Source: Pirellula sp. (GTDB taxonomy: Bacteria; Planctomycetota; Planctomycetia; Pirellulales; Lacipirellulaceae). Taken from it: a stretch of 64,000 nt of DNA. The notes beneath the pieces are model-generated. The model did not search any database. It was not told the DNA's origin and worked only from the letters and a program-made list of their open reading frames with translations. The position numbers were made by a program, and so were the translations under genes. Positions 1 through 9,498 of the stretch are shown piece after piece. The stretch lies in assembly GCA_013822725.1 (NCBI GenBank), contig PNKX01000010.1:62001-126000 (forward strand). Reading direction: 5' to 3'. Numbering within the stretch: position 1 is the stretch's first letter; each line of letters opens with the position of its first letter.

Positions 1-1
1 T

Positions 2-1003
2 ACGCGACTCGCAGAAGATTTGCTTCAACTCGCGGGGTTAATGAGCGATTCATCCGACCCATCCTCCAAATTCATTGCCGAGCATCTCGCCGAGTACGAT
101 CTGTTGGAGCAAGTTGTTGCCTGGCGCGATGCGCCCGCCTCGGAAAAGGACGCGCTCCTAAAGCGCCTTCCCGATGCGGCGTTCGTCGTCGACTCGATGC
201 CGTCGGAGGTCGTCGATCAACTGATTCGCGACGGCGACTATGGACTGATGCCATTGCCATTCGCCACGGCGCTCCATATCGATAGCCGCCGGAATCACTC
301 CGGCGAACGAGTCCACTTGCGAAACGATCGCGTCGAAGCCGTCACCATCCCGGCGTTTGCCTACGGCATCGAGCCTGCTGCACCGGCGCAAAACTGCGAA
401 ACCATTGGCCTGCGGCTGCTGCTGGTCGCCAATAAGAACGCTTCCAGCGACGCGCTATTCGACGCCCTGCGCGCGATGAGCGACGCGGTCGCCGCGCATA
501 CGCAAGTCACCCTTGATGCAACGAATGCGAACCCCGAGTTTCCAGTTCATCCCGGTTCGGAAGCATTCCTCAGGGCCCGCCGGCCCATCAATCTGGATGA
601 GATTCTCGGCCCGACGACCGACGCGCTGAGCGTCGTCGGCGCATCGATCGCCGGTTGCCTGGCGATGTGGAGTTTCGTTCGCGGGCTGCGGGCCGTACAA
701 CCCGATGTCCACTTGCGGCAGATCGATCGGATCGAGCGCTTGCTGCAAGGGAACGAACTCGATGAATCGGCGCCGACTCTTCCGCGGGAATTCCTCGAAT
801 ACCTCGAGTCGCGACTCTCTCAGATCAAGCAAGCGGCGATCGAAGACTATGCGAACGGCAGACTCGACGGCGACGAGGCGCTGGTGGGGATTCTCACCCT
901 CGTTGCCGACACCCGTCATTTGCTCGCCCAGCGGCGGAAACTGATGGCAGGAGAGAACCCCGCGGCGACTCAGGCTCCGCAGTGGAATCTTGCGGCGGCG
1001 TAG
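2..1003 (+). CDS. TAXI-type TRAP transporter solute-binding protein, 5'-truncated
   Basis: The frame is open from the left edge, so the gene begins outside the window. What remains matches the second half of TAXI/NMT1-like extracytoplasmic solute receptors: a segment ending in LLQLAGL, a stretch resembling the family's ligand-binding hinge (AAFVVDSMPSEVVDQLI), then TIPAFAYGIEP followed by a helix with LLLVANKNASSDALFDAL, and HPGSEAFLRAR near the end of the domain. A hydrophobic segment (VVGASIAGCLAMWSFV) and a charged roughly 100-residue tail follow. That would anchor the receptor by a C-terminal helix with a cytoplasmic tail, unlike the usual soluble receptor. Ligand unknown; no permease subunits are visible. 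An in-frame ATG at 41 exists, but starting there would delete conserved sequence. Confidence 0.6.
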   Translation, partial: TRLAEDLLQLAGLMSDSSDPSSKFIAEHLAEYDLLEQVVAWRDAPASEKDALLKRLPDAAFVVDSMPSEVVDQLIRDGDYGLMPLPFATALHIDSRRNHSGERVHLRNDRVEAVTIPAFAYGIEPAAPAQNCETIGLRLLLVANKNASSDALFDALRAMSDAVAAHTQVTLDATNANPEFPVHPGSEAFLRARRPINLDEILGPTTDALSVVGASIAGCLAMWSFVRGLRAVQPDVHLRQIDRIERLLQGNELDESAPTLPREFLEYLESRLSQIKQAAIEDYANGRLDGDEALVGILTLVADTRHLLAQRRKLMAGENPAATQAPQWNLAAA

Positions 1004-1182
1004 CGTCCGATGACTTGGCCCGCTTTCGTCGACATCGGCGCCGGCGCCGCTAGCTGGCAAAGGCGCCGGAATCGTTAAACTCCGCCAGGGTGCGGCGACG
1101 AACTAACGGATGAGATCGCGCTGCGAGCGATCCTATCACGCGCCTCGTCGGACCAAATCTCATCGTGCTCCTCTCCAATGCC

Positions 1183-2166
1183 ATGTCGCGCCGCTTGGCG
1201 AACGTGACTCGGCGCCGGTCATTGCTCACGCTCGTCGCGTTGGGCATGGCTTGCTGCTGGTCGGCGGAAGCTGCGCGCGGAGAAGCAACGCTGCTCGAAT
1301 TCATCGACGGCGCCGATGAACCTGCTGCCAGCGAACAAGACGTCGCTGCGCTCGAGGCTCCTTCGCCACTCGAAGGCGATCAGTCGCTTCAGCGGCCGAT
1401 GATTGATTCAGCAGGACTGGGGCCTGAGAACTACGTCCCCAGCTACGAGGCGCCCTATGGCGTTGGCACAACGGATCAGCCCGACCAGATGTCAGGCAAC
1501 ATGCCAATCAGTTGGATCTCTGGTCCCTACCTCCGCTACGGCGTCGATTTCGTCGTCGGCGAAGGCGTTCTCGAGGGGGGACAAAAACTGGGCTGGGGGA
1601 TCAACGGAGGCTTTCGGCAGGCGCTTGCTCCCGGACTTGCGCCGGGGCGGATGTTCTTCGATTTCGGAGGCGGTTACCTCTCCGCCGTTGGGAATACGCA
1701 TCGTCTCGTTCCTGGCCGCGAGACTAACGCCGCTGGCGTGGTCAATCCAATTCCTGTCGCTGACGCCTTCTCCGTCAACCTGACCGAGGTCAAGCGCGCG
1801 AGCATCCAGACCGCGCTCGGGTGGTATTGGGGCGACGTCGTCGATCGCCGCGGCGAAGATCCGCAGCTGCGATTCGCGACGCGGTTCGGCGGCCGCTTCG
1901 GTTCTGTGCGAGGGCGATTTCTCGAAGAACGGCTGGAAGATCCGCCAATTGGCGGGACGCTCAAATCGACCTACCTCAATACCGACACCTTCGGCGGCCT
2001 CTTACTTGGCACTGAGGCCATTCTGCTGAAGCGGAGCTACAGCACCTGCAACGTCCTGTGGACGGCCGACGTGGAATTCGCCAACGACTGGATCGAGTTC
2101 GCCGGCTTCGATTCCGGCAGCCTGGGCACGGCGTCGCTGATGACCGGCTTCATGCTGTCGCGTTAA
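1183..2166 (+). CDS. secreted protein of unknown function, probably outer-membrane or surface
   Basis: Not recognised as a named family. The first 30 residues form a signal peptide (two Arg-rich turns, then LLTLVALGMACCWSAEAARG). The acidic linker that follows (about residues 35-90) is Pro/Glu/Asp-rich. The rest has many alternating Gly/aromatic strands (YLRYGVDFVVGEG, GRMFFDFGGGYLS, YWGDV) and ends in FMLSR, which resembles a beta-barrel surface protein. An upstream in-frame GTG at 1165 exists, but the ATG at 1183 puts the signal peptide at the terminus and was chosen. No obvious partner: the upstream TAXI gene ends 180 bp before it and a lone STAS gene follows. Confidence 0.55.
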   Translation: MSRRLANVTRRRSLLTLVALGMACCWSAEAARGEATLLEFIDGADEPAASEQDVAALEAPSPLEGDQSLQRPMIDSAGLGPENYVPSYEAPYGVGTTDQPDQMSGNMPISWISGPYLRYGVDFVVGEGVLEGGQKLGWGINGGFRQALAPGLAPGRMFFDFGGGYLSAVGNTHRLVPGRETNAAGVVNPIPVADAFSVNLTEVKRASIQTALGWYWGDVVDRRGEDPQLRFATRFGGRFGSVRGRFLEERLEDPPIGGTLKSTYLNTDTFGGLLLGTEAILLKRSYSTCNVLWTADVEFANDWIEFAGFDSGSLGTASLMTGFMLSR

Positions 2167-2412
2167 TCTCGCTTCTTTGCGGATCGCTAGTCCCCTTTGG
2201 GGACGCGTAACTTTCGCTGTCTGCGGCGACATTTGCCCGATTTCTGCGGCAATTTCTACACCGCCGCGACGATCGTGTTGCGTTTTGGAAACGTTCCGTT
2301 TGGAACCGTTTCTACAGTTCAACGTGCTGGTGGGGCCAACCGCATTCTCCGCCCGTTGGCGGCTTGGCGTGGCCTATGGTTGCCGGTCAGGCGGCGCCGC
2401 CGCATTCACCAG

Positions 2413-2796
2413 ATGGTTGTCAGCGACTCGATGAACACGCTTACGTACGAAATCTACGGCGACGCTTTGCTGGCCACGTTCAACGGACCCGTGACGCGCC
2501 ACAATGCTCCCGGCTACCAGGAAGAACTGGTCGCGGCGCTGGAACCGGCGCGGAGCGTCGTCGTCGATCTCTCAGAAGTCGACGACGTTTCGGGAACCGG
2601 CTTTCGGATGCTGCTCCACCTCTACCACCTTGCCTGCAGCCGCGGGGGCGAGATGGCGCTGGTTGGGCTAAACGAGGAACTGCATGCGACGGTCGAAGCG
2701 ACCGGCTTCAGCGAGTTCTTTGTAGTATGCAAAACGCTTGACGAAGCGATCGAGAAAGTCTGCCGCGAATCGAAAGGGCATGCGAGCTTGCGATGA
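2413..2796 (+). CDS. single-domain STAS protein (anti-sigma factor antagonist-like)
   Basis: A short protein consisting only of a STAS fold: beta strand TYEIYGDALLATFNG, then VVVDLSEVDD followed by VSGTGFRMLL, which aligns with the SpoIIAA DSSG phosphorylation loop, then MALVGLNEELHATVEATGF and a terminal helix. The residue at the usual phospho-Ser position is Thr (SGTG). In this family, phosphorylation by a cognate HPK-type anti-sigma kinase controls binding; no such kinase is encoded nearby. An ATG at 2431 is an equally reasonable start. The open frame extends back to 2197, but that upstream stretch is Arg-rich and unlike the domain. Confidence 0.7.
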   Translation: MVVSDSMNTLTYEIYGDALLATFNGPVTRHNAPGYQEELVAALEPARSVVVDLSEVDDVSGTGFRMLLHLYHLACSRGGEMALVGLNEELHATVEATGFSEFFVVCKTLDEAIEKVCRESKGHASLR

Positions 2797-2915
2797 AAGT
2801 GGCCTGCACCAGCATCGTCGCCGCCCCTCGGTTCCGTGCTGAGAAGTCGACGGATCGCGCCGGCGTCGCCGAGTCCTCCGAGTCAATCCATTGCTACGCT
2901 CGAAGCGGCGTTCGT

Positions 2916-4394
2916 CTACGCCAGGACGCCGTCGACGACCCGGCCCGCCACGTCGGTCAACCGGAAGTCGCGCCCCTGATAGCGGTAAGTCAGCCGTTCG
3001 TGGTCGATCCCCAGTAGCCGCATCATCGTCGCGTGCAGATCGTGGATGTGGACCGGGTTCTCAGCCGCGTAGTAACCCAACTCGTCAGTCGTGCCGTAAG
3101 TGACCCCGGGTCGAATGCCGCCGCCGGCGAGCCACATCGAGAAGCCGCGGATGTGATGATCGCGGCCGACCGCGTCCCCCTCGACGTCACCCTGCGCCAT
3201 CGGCGTACGGCCGAATTCGCCGCCCCAGACGACAAGCGTATCTTCGAGCATGCCGCGCTGTTTCAGATCGGCGATGAGCGCCGCGCTCGGCTGATCGCTC
3301 GACAGGCATGCTTCGGGCGTGTACTTTTTGATGCCGTTGTGGTGGTCCCAGCCGCGGTGGTAAAGCTGAATGAACCGCACGCCCCGCTCGGCCATGCGAC
3401 GAGCCAGCAAGCAGTTGTAGGCGAACGAGCCGTCCGCGCCTTTAACGCCGTACATATCGAGAACATGCTGCGGTTCGTCGGAAACGTCGACAAGTCCCGG
3501 GACGCTCGCTTGCATTCGAAACGCCAGTTCGTACTGGGCGATGCGCGTGACAATTTCTTGGTTCTGCTCGTCGAGGTCGCGCAGGCGGTTGAGTCCGTTG
3601 ATGGTTTCGATCACGTCCAACTGCCGCTGGCGATCGACCCCCGGCGGATTGGTGACGAAGTGAACCGGATCGTTTTGCGAATAGACCGGAACGCCTTGAA
3701 AGCGACTCGGCAGGAACCCGCTATGCCACTGCCGCGAGGAGATCGGTTGCGGCGAGCGACTGTCGGAGATGCTCTTCATCACGATAAAGCCAGGCAAGTC
3801 GTCGCTTTCGCTGCCAAGGCCGTAGTTGATCCACGCTCCCATGCTCGGCCGGCCTGAGACGCTGGTGCCGGCGTTGAGAAAGGTCTGGGCCGGATCGTGA
3901 TTGATTTGCTCGGTCTGCATTGAGCGGATAATGCAGATGTCGTCGGCAATGTTGCCAATGTGCGGTAGCAGTTCGCTGATCTGCTGGCCAGATTGGCCGT
4001 GACGGTTGAACTTGGCCAGCGGTCGCAGCGCCAAGAGCGGACTTCCCTGCAATTGCGCGATGGGCTGGCCCTTGGTGAACGATTCCGGCATCGGTTGGCC
4101 GTGAAGTTCAGCCAGCTTCGGCTTTTCGTCGAAGGTTTCGAACTGCGACGGGCCGCCTGCCATGCAGAGGAAGATGACTCGCTTTGCCTTTGGAGCAAAA
4201 TGAAGCGGTTGGACGACGCCGCGCGAACCGCTCAGAGGATCAGCGCCGCTCGTTTCCGCTCCCACGCGAGCGGCTTGCGCCCCCCGTTGCATCAAGCTGG
4301 CGAGCGCCATCGCGCCCAGTCCTAGCGACGCCCCGCCTACGAACGTGCGGCGGTCGATCAAACGTTCCCAGGCGCTGAAGTGTTCGCGGTTCAT
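2916..4394 (-). CDS. DUF1501 protein, Tat-exported (pair 1)
   Basis: A typical 492-residue DUF1501 protein of the alkaline phosphatase/sulfatase-like fold. It starts with a twin-arginine signal (DRRTFVGGASLGLGAMALAS). Family landmarks are present: VIFLCMAGGPSQFETFD, FNRHGQSGQQISELLPHI, GWDHHNG, VVWGGEFGRTPM, GRDHH and a C-terminal IHDLHATMMRLLGIDHERLTY. The gene lies 23 bp downstream of a DUF1549/DUF1553 cytochrome gene on the same strand, the standard planctomycete pairing, so the two are probably co-transcribed. Catalytic activity of the family has not, to my knowledge, been established; the retained Asp/His metal-site-like residues suggest a hydrolase. Confidence 0.9.
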   Translation of the reverse strand: MNREHFSAWERLIDRRTFVGGASLGLGAMALASLMQRGAQAARVGAETSGADPLSGSRGVVQPLHFAPKAKRVIFLCMAGGPSQFETFDEKPKLAELHGQPMPESFTKGQPIAQLQGSPLLALRPLAKFNRHGQSGQQISELLPHIGNIADDICIIRSMQTEQINHDPAQTFLNAGTSVSGRPSMGAWINYGLGSESDDLPGFIVMKSISDSRSPQPISSRQWHSGFLPSRFQGVPVYSQNDPVHFVTNPPGVDRQRQLDVIETINGLNRLRDLDEQNQEIVTRIAQYELAFRMQASVPGLVDVSDEPQHVLDMYGVKGADGSFAYNCLLARRMAERGVRFIQLYHRGWDHHNGIKKYTPEACLSSDQPSAALIADLKQRGMLEDTLVVWGGEFGRTPMAQGDVEGDAVGRDHHIRGFSMWLAGGGIRPGVTYGTTDELGYYAAENPVHIHDLHATMMRLLGIDHERLTYRYQGRDFRLTDVAGRVVDGVLA

Positions 4395-4417
4395 AGCAGA
4401 TTCTTCAATGAAGCGAA

Positions 4418-6838
4418 TCAGTTTCGCGAAATGGTTTCATGCAGATTGAGTAAGGCGCGGCTAACTGAAGTCCACGCAGCCAATTCGGCGGCGTCGACCG
4501 TCTCAGGGGCCGCCGTCATGCCGACGCGCAGCAAGGCCTCCGCATCGGCCCGATGGGCGGCGTAGTGTTCACGATGTTTTTCGAGGAGTTGCTGCAGCAG
4601 CGTGATCTCTTCAATCTTCGCTGGACGGCCAACGACGGTATGCCATGTCTTTTCGAGTTGCGCCGCATCGTTTGAGTCGTTCGATGCCAGAGCGTTAGCT
4701 GCCAGAACGCGGGCCGCTTCAACGAATGATGGATCGTTCAACAGTACCAAGGCGGCGCTCGGCGTATTGGAGATGGGCCGCTGGGCGGTGCACTCTTCTC
4801 GCGTCGGCGCGTCAAACGCCAGCAGCCAAGGATGCAAGAACTGCCGCTGCCAATGAGCGTAGACCGAACGGCGAAACTGCTCGCGATTGAGCGTCGGCTG
4901 ATACTCTCGTTCGGGGAAATTGAGCGGAGCGTAATAACCTGCCGGCTGGTAAGGGCGCGAGACGCCGCCGCCCGTTTGAGTCACGAGCAAGCCGCTCACG
5001 GCTAACGCATTGTCGCGAATCTCTTCGGCGTCGAGACGGAATCGCGACTGGCGGGCCAGGAGTCGGTTTTCCGGGTCGATCGACTCCAACTCCTCACGCG
5101 GCAGCGACGACTGCCGATAGGCGGCCGAGGTAACCATCAACCGCATCATATGCTTGACGTCCCAGCCGCTTTCCATGAACTCCACCGCGAGCCAATCAAG
5201 CAGGTCCTGGTTGACCGGCCACTCGCCTTGCGCGCCGAGGTCGATCACCGTCTTCGAAAGTCCCACGCCAAAGAGCCGCTGCCAGAGCCGATTGATCTCG
5301 ACTCGAGCCGTGAGCGGCTGATCGCGCGAGACGAGCCATTTCGCCAAGTCGAGACGATTGACGCGCCGGCCGTCGGTTTCGATTTGTGGCATGAAGCGGG
5401 GGACGCGCGGGACGACGATCTTCCCCGATTGATCCATCCAATTGCCGCGGGGCAGGACGCGGCATTCGCGGGGCTCGATCGCCTCGGTTACCATCGTCGG
5501 CTCGAATTCGCCTTCGAGCTCCGCCCGCTCCGTCCGCAACTGGACAAGTTGCTTCCGCAGTTCTTGCCACTTCCCTTCGACCAGCGTGTCGTCGAGCGAT
5601 TTCTCGATCTCGACGATCTTTGCGTCGACTTCCAATATTTTGCGATAAGTCGGCAACGTCCACGCCAACATTTCGGGCGGTCGCTCGGTCGGCGAGTTGT
5701 TCTTCGAAACCTTCTCGAACGAACCCCATAGATCGACGTCGGCGAAGATGGCGCCGAGGCTGTAGAAGTCCTCAGCCGAGTAGGGGTCGAACTTGTGGTC
5801 GTGGCATTCAGCGCAACCGATCGAAGCTCCAAGCCACGTTTCTGAGACGTTGCGGACGCGGTCGGCGTTGTGTTTGGCTCGGTACTCGGCGTCTTGCGCT
5901 CCTCCTTCGTGGGTGGTTTGCAGGAGCCGGTTGTAGCCGCTCGCCACACGCTGCCACATCGTGGCATTCGGCAGCAGGTCGCCGGCAAGCTGCTCGATCG
6001 TGAACTGGTCGAACGGCAAGTTGTCGTTGAACGATTTAATCACATAGTCGCGGTATGGCGTGATCCGGTGTTCCTGATCGCCATGGTAGCCGACCGTGTT
6101 AGCGTAACGCACTAGGTCGAACCACCACGACGCCATCCGCTCGCCATAGGCTTCTGAGGCGAGCAGTCGGTCGACCAGCCTTTCGTAGGCGTCGGGGCTG
6201 GCGTCTTGGACGAACTCGTCGACTTGCTCCGGCGTCGGAGGGAGGCCAGTGAGATCGAAGTAAACGCGGCGGACCAGCGTCGTCGGGTCGGCTTGCGGAG
6301 ACGGAGCGATCCCCGCTCCTTCTAAACGAGCCAGCACAAACTGATCGATCTCATTGCGAGGCCAATCGGCTTGCTGGACCGCGGGGGTCTCTTTGCGGAC
6401 TGGAGGAACGTAGGCCCAGTGGGGTTCGTACTTGGCTCCGCCGTCGATCCAACGGCGGAGGACGTCGATCTCCTGGGGCGTCAGTCGTGGCTTCTTGGAG
6501 TCGGCCGGCGGCATCTGCAGGTCGGGATCATCGGTCGTCACTCGAGTGATTAATTCGCTCTCGTCGGCAGCGCCGGCGATAATTGCCAATTCATGGGCCC
6601 CCGCTTCGGTGTCGAGCCGCAACTCGGCAGCGCGTTTCCCGGAGTCAGGACCGTGGCAGGCGAAGCAACGATCCGACAGGATCGGGCGGACGTCGCGGTT
6701 GTAGGTCGGAACCTCGGCAGCGGTGAGATTGCCGGCCATGAGAATCGCGGCCAGCCATCCCACGAGAGCGAAGGCGAGGGGCAGCCACGCCCTAGGAGCC
6801 GCTTCCCATGCCGATTTGGGTATTCCGTCGCCGCCCAA
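4418..6838 (-). CDS. PSCyt1-DUF1549-DUF1553 planctomycete cytochrome-type protein (pair 1)
   Basis: 806 residues. An N-terminal hydrophobic export signal (about residues 17-41) is followed by PSCyt1 with a heme-type motif CFACH (58-62), then DUF1549 with a second CxxCH-like motif (CAECHDHKFDP), a coiled-coil-like acidic linker (VEIEKSLDDTLVEGKW) and DUF1553 with RVEINRLWQRLFGVGL and SNTPSAALVLLNDPSFVEAAR. The start codon is TTG at 6838; no ATG lies between it and residue 34, so the exact start is uncertain. It is the first gene of a two-gene unit with the DUF1501 gene downstream. The family is abundant in planctomycetes and associated with surface polysaccharide metabolism by gene context only. 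Confidence 0.88.
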   Translation of the reverse strand: MGGDGIPKSAWEAAPRAWLPLAFALVGWLAAILMAGNLTAAEVPTYNRDVRPILSDRCFACHGPDSGKRAAELRLDTEAGAHELAIIAGAADESELITRVTTDDPDLQMPPADSKKPRLTPQEIDVLRRWIDGGAKYEPHWAYVPPVRKETPAVQQADWPRNEIDQFVLARLEGAGIAPSPQADPTTLVRRVYFDLTGLPPTPEQVDEFVQDASPDAYERLVDRLLASEAYGERMASWWFDLVRYANTVGYHGDQEHRITPYRDYVIKSFNDNLPFDQFTIEQLAGDLLPNATMWQRVASGYNRLLQTTHEGGAQDAEYRAKHNADRVRNVSETWLGASIGCAECHDHKFDPYSAEDFYSLGAIFADVDLWGSFEKVSKNNSPTERPPEMLAWTLPTYRKILEVDAKIVEIEKSLDDTLVEGKWQELRKQLVQLRTERAELEGEFEPTMVTEAIEPRECRVLPRGNWMDQSGKIVVPRVPRFMPQIETDGRRVNRLDLAKWLVSRDQPLTARVEINRLWQRLFGVGLSKTVIDLGAQGEWPVNQDLLDWLAVEFMESGWDVKHMMRLMVTSAAYRQSSLPREELESIDPENRLLARQSRFRLDAEEIRDNALAVSGLLVTQTGGGVSRPYQPAGYYAPLNFPEREYQPTLNREQFRRSVYAHWQRQFLHPWLLAFDAPTREECTAQRPISNTPSAALVLLNDPSFVEAARVLAANALASNDSNDAAQLEKTWHTVVGRPAKIEEITLLQQLLEKHREHYAAHRADAEALLRVGMTAAPETVDAAELAAWTSVSRALLNLHETISRN

Positions 6839-7332
6839 GGCTCGATCCCCGATGTGATGAGTTTGGCCCGAGAATCGGATCCGGGCCGGTCACTGCATGA
6901 TACTCGAATTTTGCCGGCTCGTATGGTTATACGCGCCCCCTTCTATATGTCGAAACGGTCGCGTTTTCCCCGAGGAAACTCCCCATTTTCCATGGATTCG
7001 CGTGGTTTTAGCTTAAATCGCCCCGCGACATCTCCGTTCGTCCGCCCACCAAAATGCAGCGGGCGCAGCGAGCCTGCCGCCGATTTTTCTCCCTGAGAAA
7101 CTTCAGTCATCAGCGCCCCGCTATAGTCGCTCCAGCCGCTACATGCGGCATTCCCCCTGCCAAGCCGCCCGTCCGCGACGGGTGACCTACATTTTCGAGG
7201 CTCGGCGTCTCCGGATGCTCGCCGCCCGCCGCACGGACCGCGCGCCGCGGGGTCATTCGTTTGCTACACGCGGCGCCAACCTTGGCCAAACTCCAGCGAT
7301 TCAACGTCGACGGCAGGGACTAGGACAGCGAG
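6839..7332. other. divergent intergenic region between pair 1 and motA
   Basis: No convincing gene. It must hold promoters for the DUF1553 gene (minus) and motA (plus). An A/T-richer stretch lies at about 6900-7020. A purine-rich AGGA sits ten bases before the motA ATG and may be its ribosome binding site. Short open frames here are codon-shadow-like and were not accepted. Confidence 0.5.
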
Positions 7333-8193
7333 ATGATCGTCATTTTGGGATGCTGTGTGGTGGTGGGCGCCGTGCTCGCCGGCTTTACGTGGGCCGGCGG
7401 CCATATCGGCGCGCTCATCCATCCCTCCGAAATCGTGACGATCGGCGGCGCCTCGCTCGGCGCGCTCATCGTCATGTCGCCGAAGAAAGTCCTCATCGAC
7501 CTCTTCAAAGGGATCATCCAAGCCATCAAAGGCTCGCCGTTCACCAAGGCGATGTACGGCGACCTCTTTCGACTGATGTACGACCTCCTCCGCACCGCTC
7601 GCCGCGAAGGGTTGCTGGGGCTCGAAGTTCACGTCGCCCATCCGCATGAAAGCTCGATCTTCACCAAGTATCCGCGCGTGGCGAATAACCACCACGTTTG
7701 CGACTTCATCTGCAGCGGTCTGACGCCGCTCGTCGAAGGAACCGCCCGCAAAGAGCAGCTTCCCGCCCTCTTCGCCGCCGACTTGGCGGTGATCGAGGAG
7801 GAGCACCATATTCCGACGCACGCCCTCCAGACGACGGCCGACGGCTTGCCAGGCTTCGGCATCGTCGCGGCCGTGCTCGGCATCGTCATCACGATGGGAC
7901 ACATCGACGGCCCCCCGGCCGAAATCGGACATAAAGTCGGCGCCGCGCTCGTCGGTACATTCCTCGGCATTTTGATGTCGTACGGCTTCGTCGCCCCGTT
8001 GGCGGCCCGGATGGGGTTGCTCGGCCTGGCCGAAATAGCGTTCTTTCGCACGATCGCTACGATCATCACCGGCTTCGCAAACGACCTGCCTCCTAAGGTG
8101 GCGATCGACCAAGCCCGCCGCGGCGTCTCGACCGAGAACCGCCCGACGCGCGAAGAACTCGAAACGATCTTCCAAGAAGTCGACGCGACTTAG
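7333..8193 (+). CDS. motA: flagellar motor stator protein MotA
   Basis: 286 residues, the normal MotA length. It has four membrane helices: one at the N-terminus (VILGCCVVVGAVLAGFTWAG), one near residue 33-50 (IVTIGGASLGALIVM), and a pair after residue 170 (FGIVAAVLGIVITMGHI and VGTFLGILMSYGFVAPLA). A cytoplasmic loop between them carries the charged FliG-contacting region. The motif LQTTADGLPGFGIVAAVLG is diagnostic. With the following motB it would form the proton-driven stator. No other flagellar gene is in the window, so the pair is an isolated stator locus. Confidence 0.93.
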   Translation: MIVILGCCVVVGAVLAGFTWAGGHIGALIHPSEIVTIGGASLGALIVMSPKKVLIDLFKGIIQAIKGSPFTKAMYGDLFRLMYDLLRTARREGLLGLEVHVAHPHESSIFTKYPRVANNHHVCDFICSGLTPLVEGTARKEQLPALFAADLAVIEEEHHIPTHALQTTADGLPGFGIVAAVLGIVITMGHIDGPPAEIGHKVGAALVGTFLGILMSYGFVAPLAARMGLLGLAEIAFFRTIATIITGFANDLPPKVAIDQARRGVSTENRPTREELETIFQEVDAT

Positions 8194-8204
8194 TTCAGAA
8201 TTCT

Positions 8205-8346
8205 GATTAACCACGAAGACACCAAGGCACGAAGAAAAGCACCAAGAAGCAGTTCGTGAAGCGAATCGCACGTTGCAAGATCATCCTGCTAGTATTTGGT
8301 TTTCTTCTTGGTGAGTCCTTCGTGTCTTCGTGCCTTGGTGGTTAGT
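8205..8346. repeat. compound palindromic repeat, copy A (motA-motB gap)
   Basis: Left arm (about 8205-8250) and right arm (about 8300-8346) are inverted relatives built of 8-nt units of the type CACGAAGR / CACCAAGG. The right arm reads CTTCGTGTCTTCGTGCCTTG. About 50 bp separate the arms. The same unit style recurs in copies B-E elsewhere in the window. The element lies between motA and motB, genes expected to be co-transcribed, so it would be carried in the mRNA as a large stem-loop. Confidence 0.8.
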
Positions 8347-8382
8347 CTTTAATCCTTAAATCAATAGCAAAGCAGGACTGAA

Positions 8383-9408
8383 ATGGCTGGCGGCGGCGGA
8401 GCATGGAAGGTGGCCTACGCGGACTTCGTGACCGCGATGATGGCGTTTTTTATGGTGATGTGGCTCACCAGCCAGAAGCCCGGGATCAAGGAAGCGGTCG
8501 CCGGCTACTTCCGCGAGCCGTTCGCCACCTACAAGAGCCATCAAAAGGGCGCTGCCGGCACGGCTAACCCGGTGCTCGACCCAATGTACGGCCACACGGC
8601 TCAACCGCAGAAGCGGCGGCTGGCGATCTCGGGCGACGTCACCGACTACCAGTTCACGCTGCTCTTTCCTGAAGGCTTGGCCGAACTGGAACCGGAGCAA
8701 CTTGAATCGGTTCGCGAATTCGCGCCAATGATGGCGGGAAAGCTGAACCGTATCGAAGTGCGCGCTCACTGTATTCGCAGCCCGTTGCCGCCTGATAGTC
8801 CGTTCAAAGACCACTGGGATATGTGCTTCGCGCGGTGCCAACGAGTGCGCGAGGAACTACAGACCCTCGGGATCGAACCGGAGCGCATTCGGCTCAGCCA
8901 AGCCGAGGGGAACGAACCGCTCGCCGCGAACCTGACGCCCGAAGAGTTAAAGCTCAACTCGCGGGTCGACGTCATCTTGCTCCCCGACTTGGCGGACATT
9001 CCTTGGGAACGGCGCAAGGCGGAAGAGGAGCCGATCGAGACGACCATGGAGCCGCTGGCTGCCGAAGGAGTCGCTCACGCGGAATCCCATGCCATTGACG
9101 AAGCGGTGACGGAAGTCCATCAGCCGCCCGCAGCGGCGGACGCTCATGCCGCAACTGCTGAGCACGAAGTATCACAGGCGGGCGGCTCGCATGAAGAACC
9201 TGCATCGCTTGAACAGGGCGTCTCGCACGATAAGCCAGCCGCTCATGCAGAAACAGACGCTCACGCCGAAGCGGATTCGCACGGAGTAGCGGCCTCGCAT
9301 GGCGGTTCGCCTGCCCACGACGATCATGCCGACGAGCATGCCGGCGGGCACGACGATCACGGAGTCGAGCATCCGCCGGCGGAAGTCCATGTGCCGCCGC
9401 CCCACTAG
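8383..9408 (+). CDS. motB: flagellar motor stator protein MotB with His-rich C-terminal tail
   Basis: Starts with the short cytoplasmic basic segment and single membrane helix of MotB (YADFVTAMMAFFMVMWL); the Asp in YAD corresponds to the essential proton-binding residue. A plug-like linker follows, then an OmpA-like peptidoglycan-binding domain (about residues 85-205) ending in LNSRVDVILL. Beyond the domain lies an unusual roughly 130-residue tail rich in His, Glu, Asp and Ala (for example HDDHADEHAGGHDDHG). The tail is absent from classical MotB and looks like a metal- or pH-sensitive low-complexity segment. It follows motA by 189 bp occupied by repeat copy A. Confidence 0.88.
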   Translation: MAGGGGAWKVAYADFVTAMMAFFMVMWLTSQKPGIKEAVAGYFREPFATYKSHQKGAAGTANPVLDPMYGHTAQPQKRRLAISGDVTDYQFTLLFPEGLAELEPEQLESVREFAPMMAGKLNRIEVRAHCIRSPLPPDSPFKDHWDMCFARCQRVREELQTLGIEPERIRLSQAEGNEPLAANLTPEELKLNSRVDVILLPDLADIPWERRKAEEEPIETTMEPLAAEGVAHAESHAIDEAVTEVHQPPAAADAHAATAEHEVSQAGGSHEEPASLEQGVSHDKPAAHAETDAHAEADSHGVAASHGGSPAHDDHADEHAGGHDDHGVEHPPAEVHVPPPH

Positions 9409-9498
9409 CGGCTCTATTTTCCCAGCGAAGGTGCCCAGTGGCAAAAGTGTCCCGATCCCGTTAGCGCTGCCATCTCGCGACGCGACGCTCCGGCGGAT

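Noticed and set aside
7333-9408. motA-motB as ExbBD/TolQR.
   Set aside because: The first protein has MotA length and its diagnostic loop, and the second carries a peptidoglycan-binding domain, which ExbD and TolR lack.
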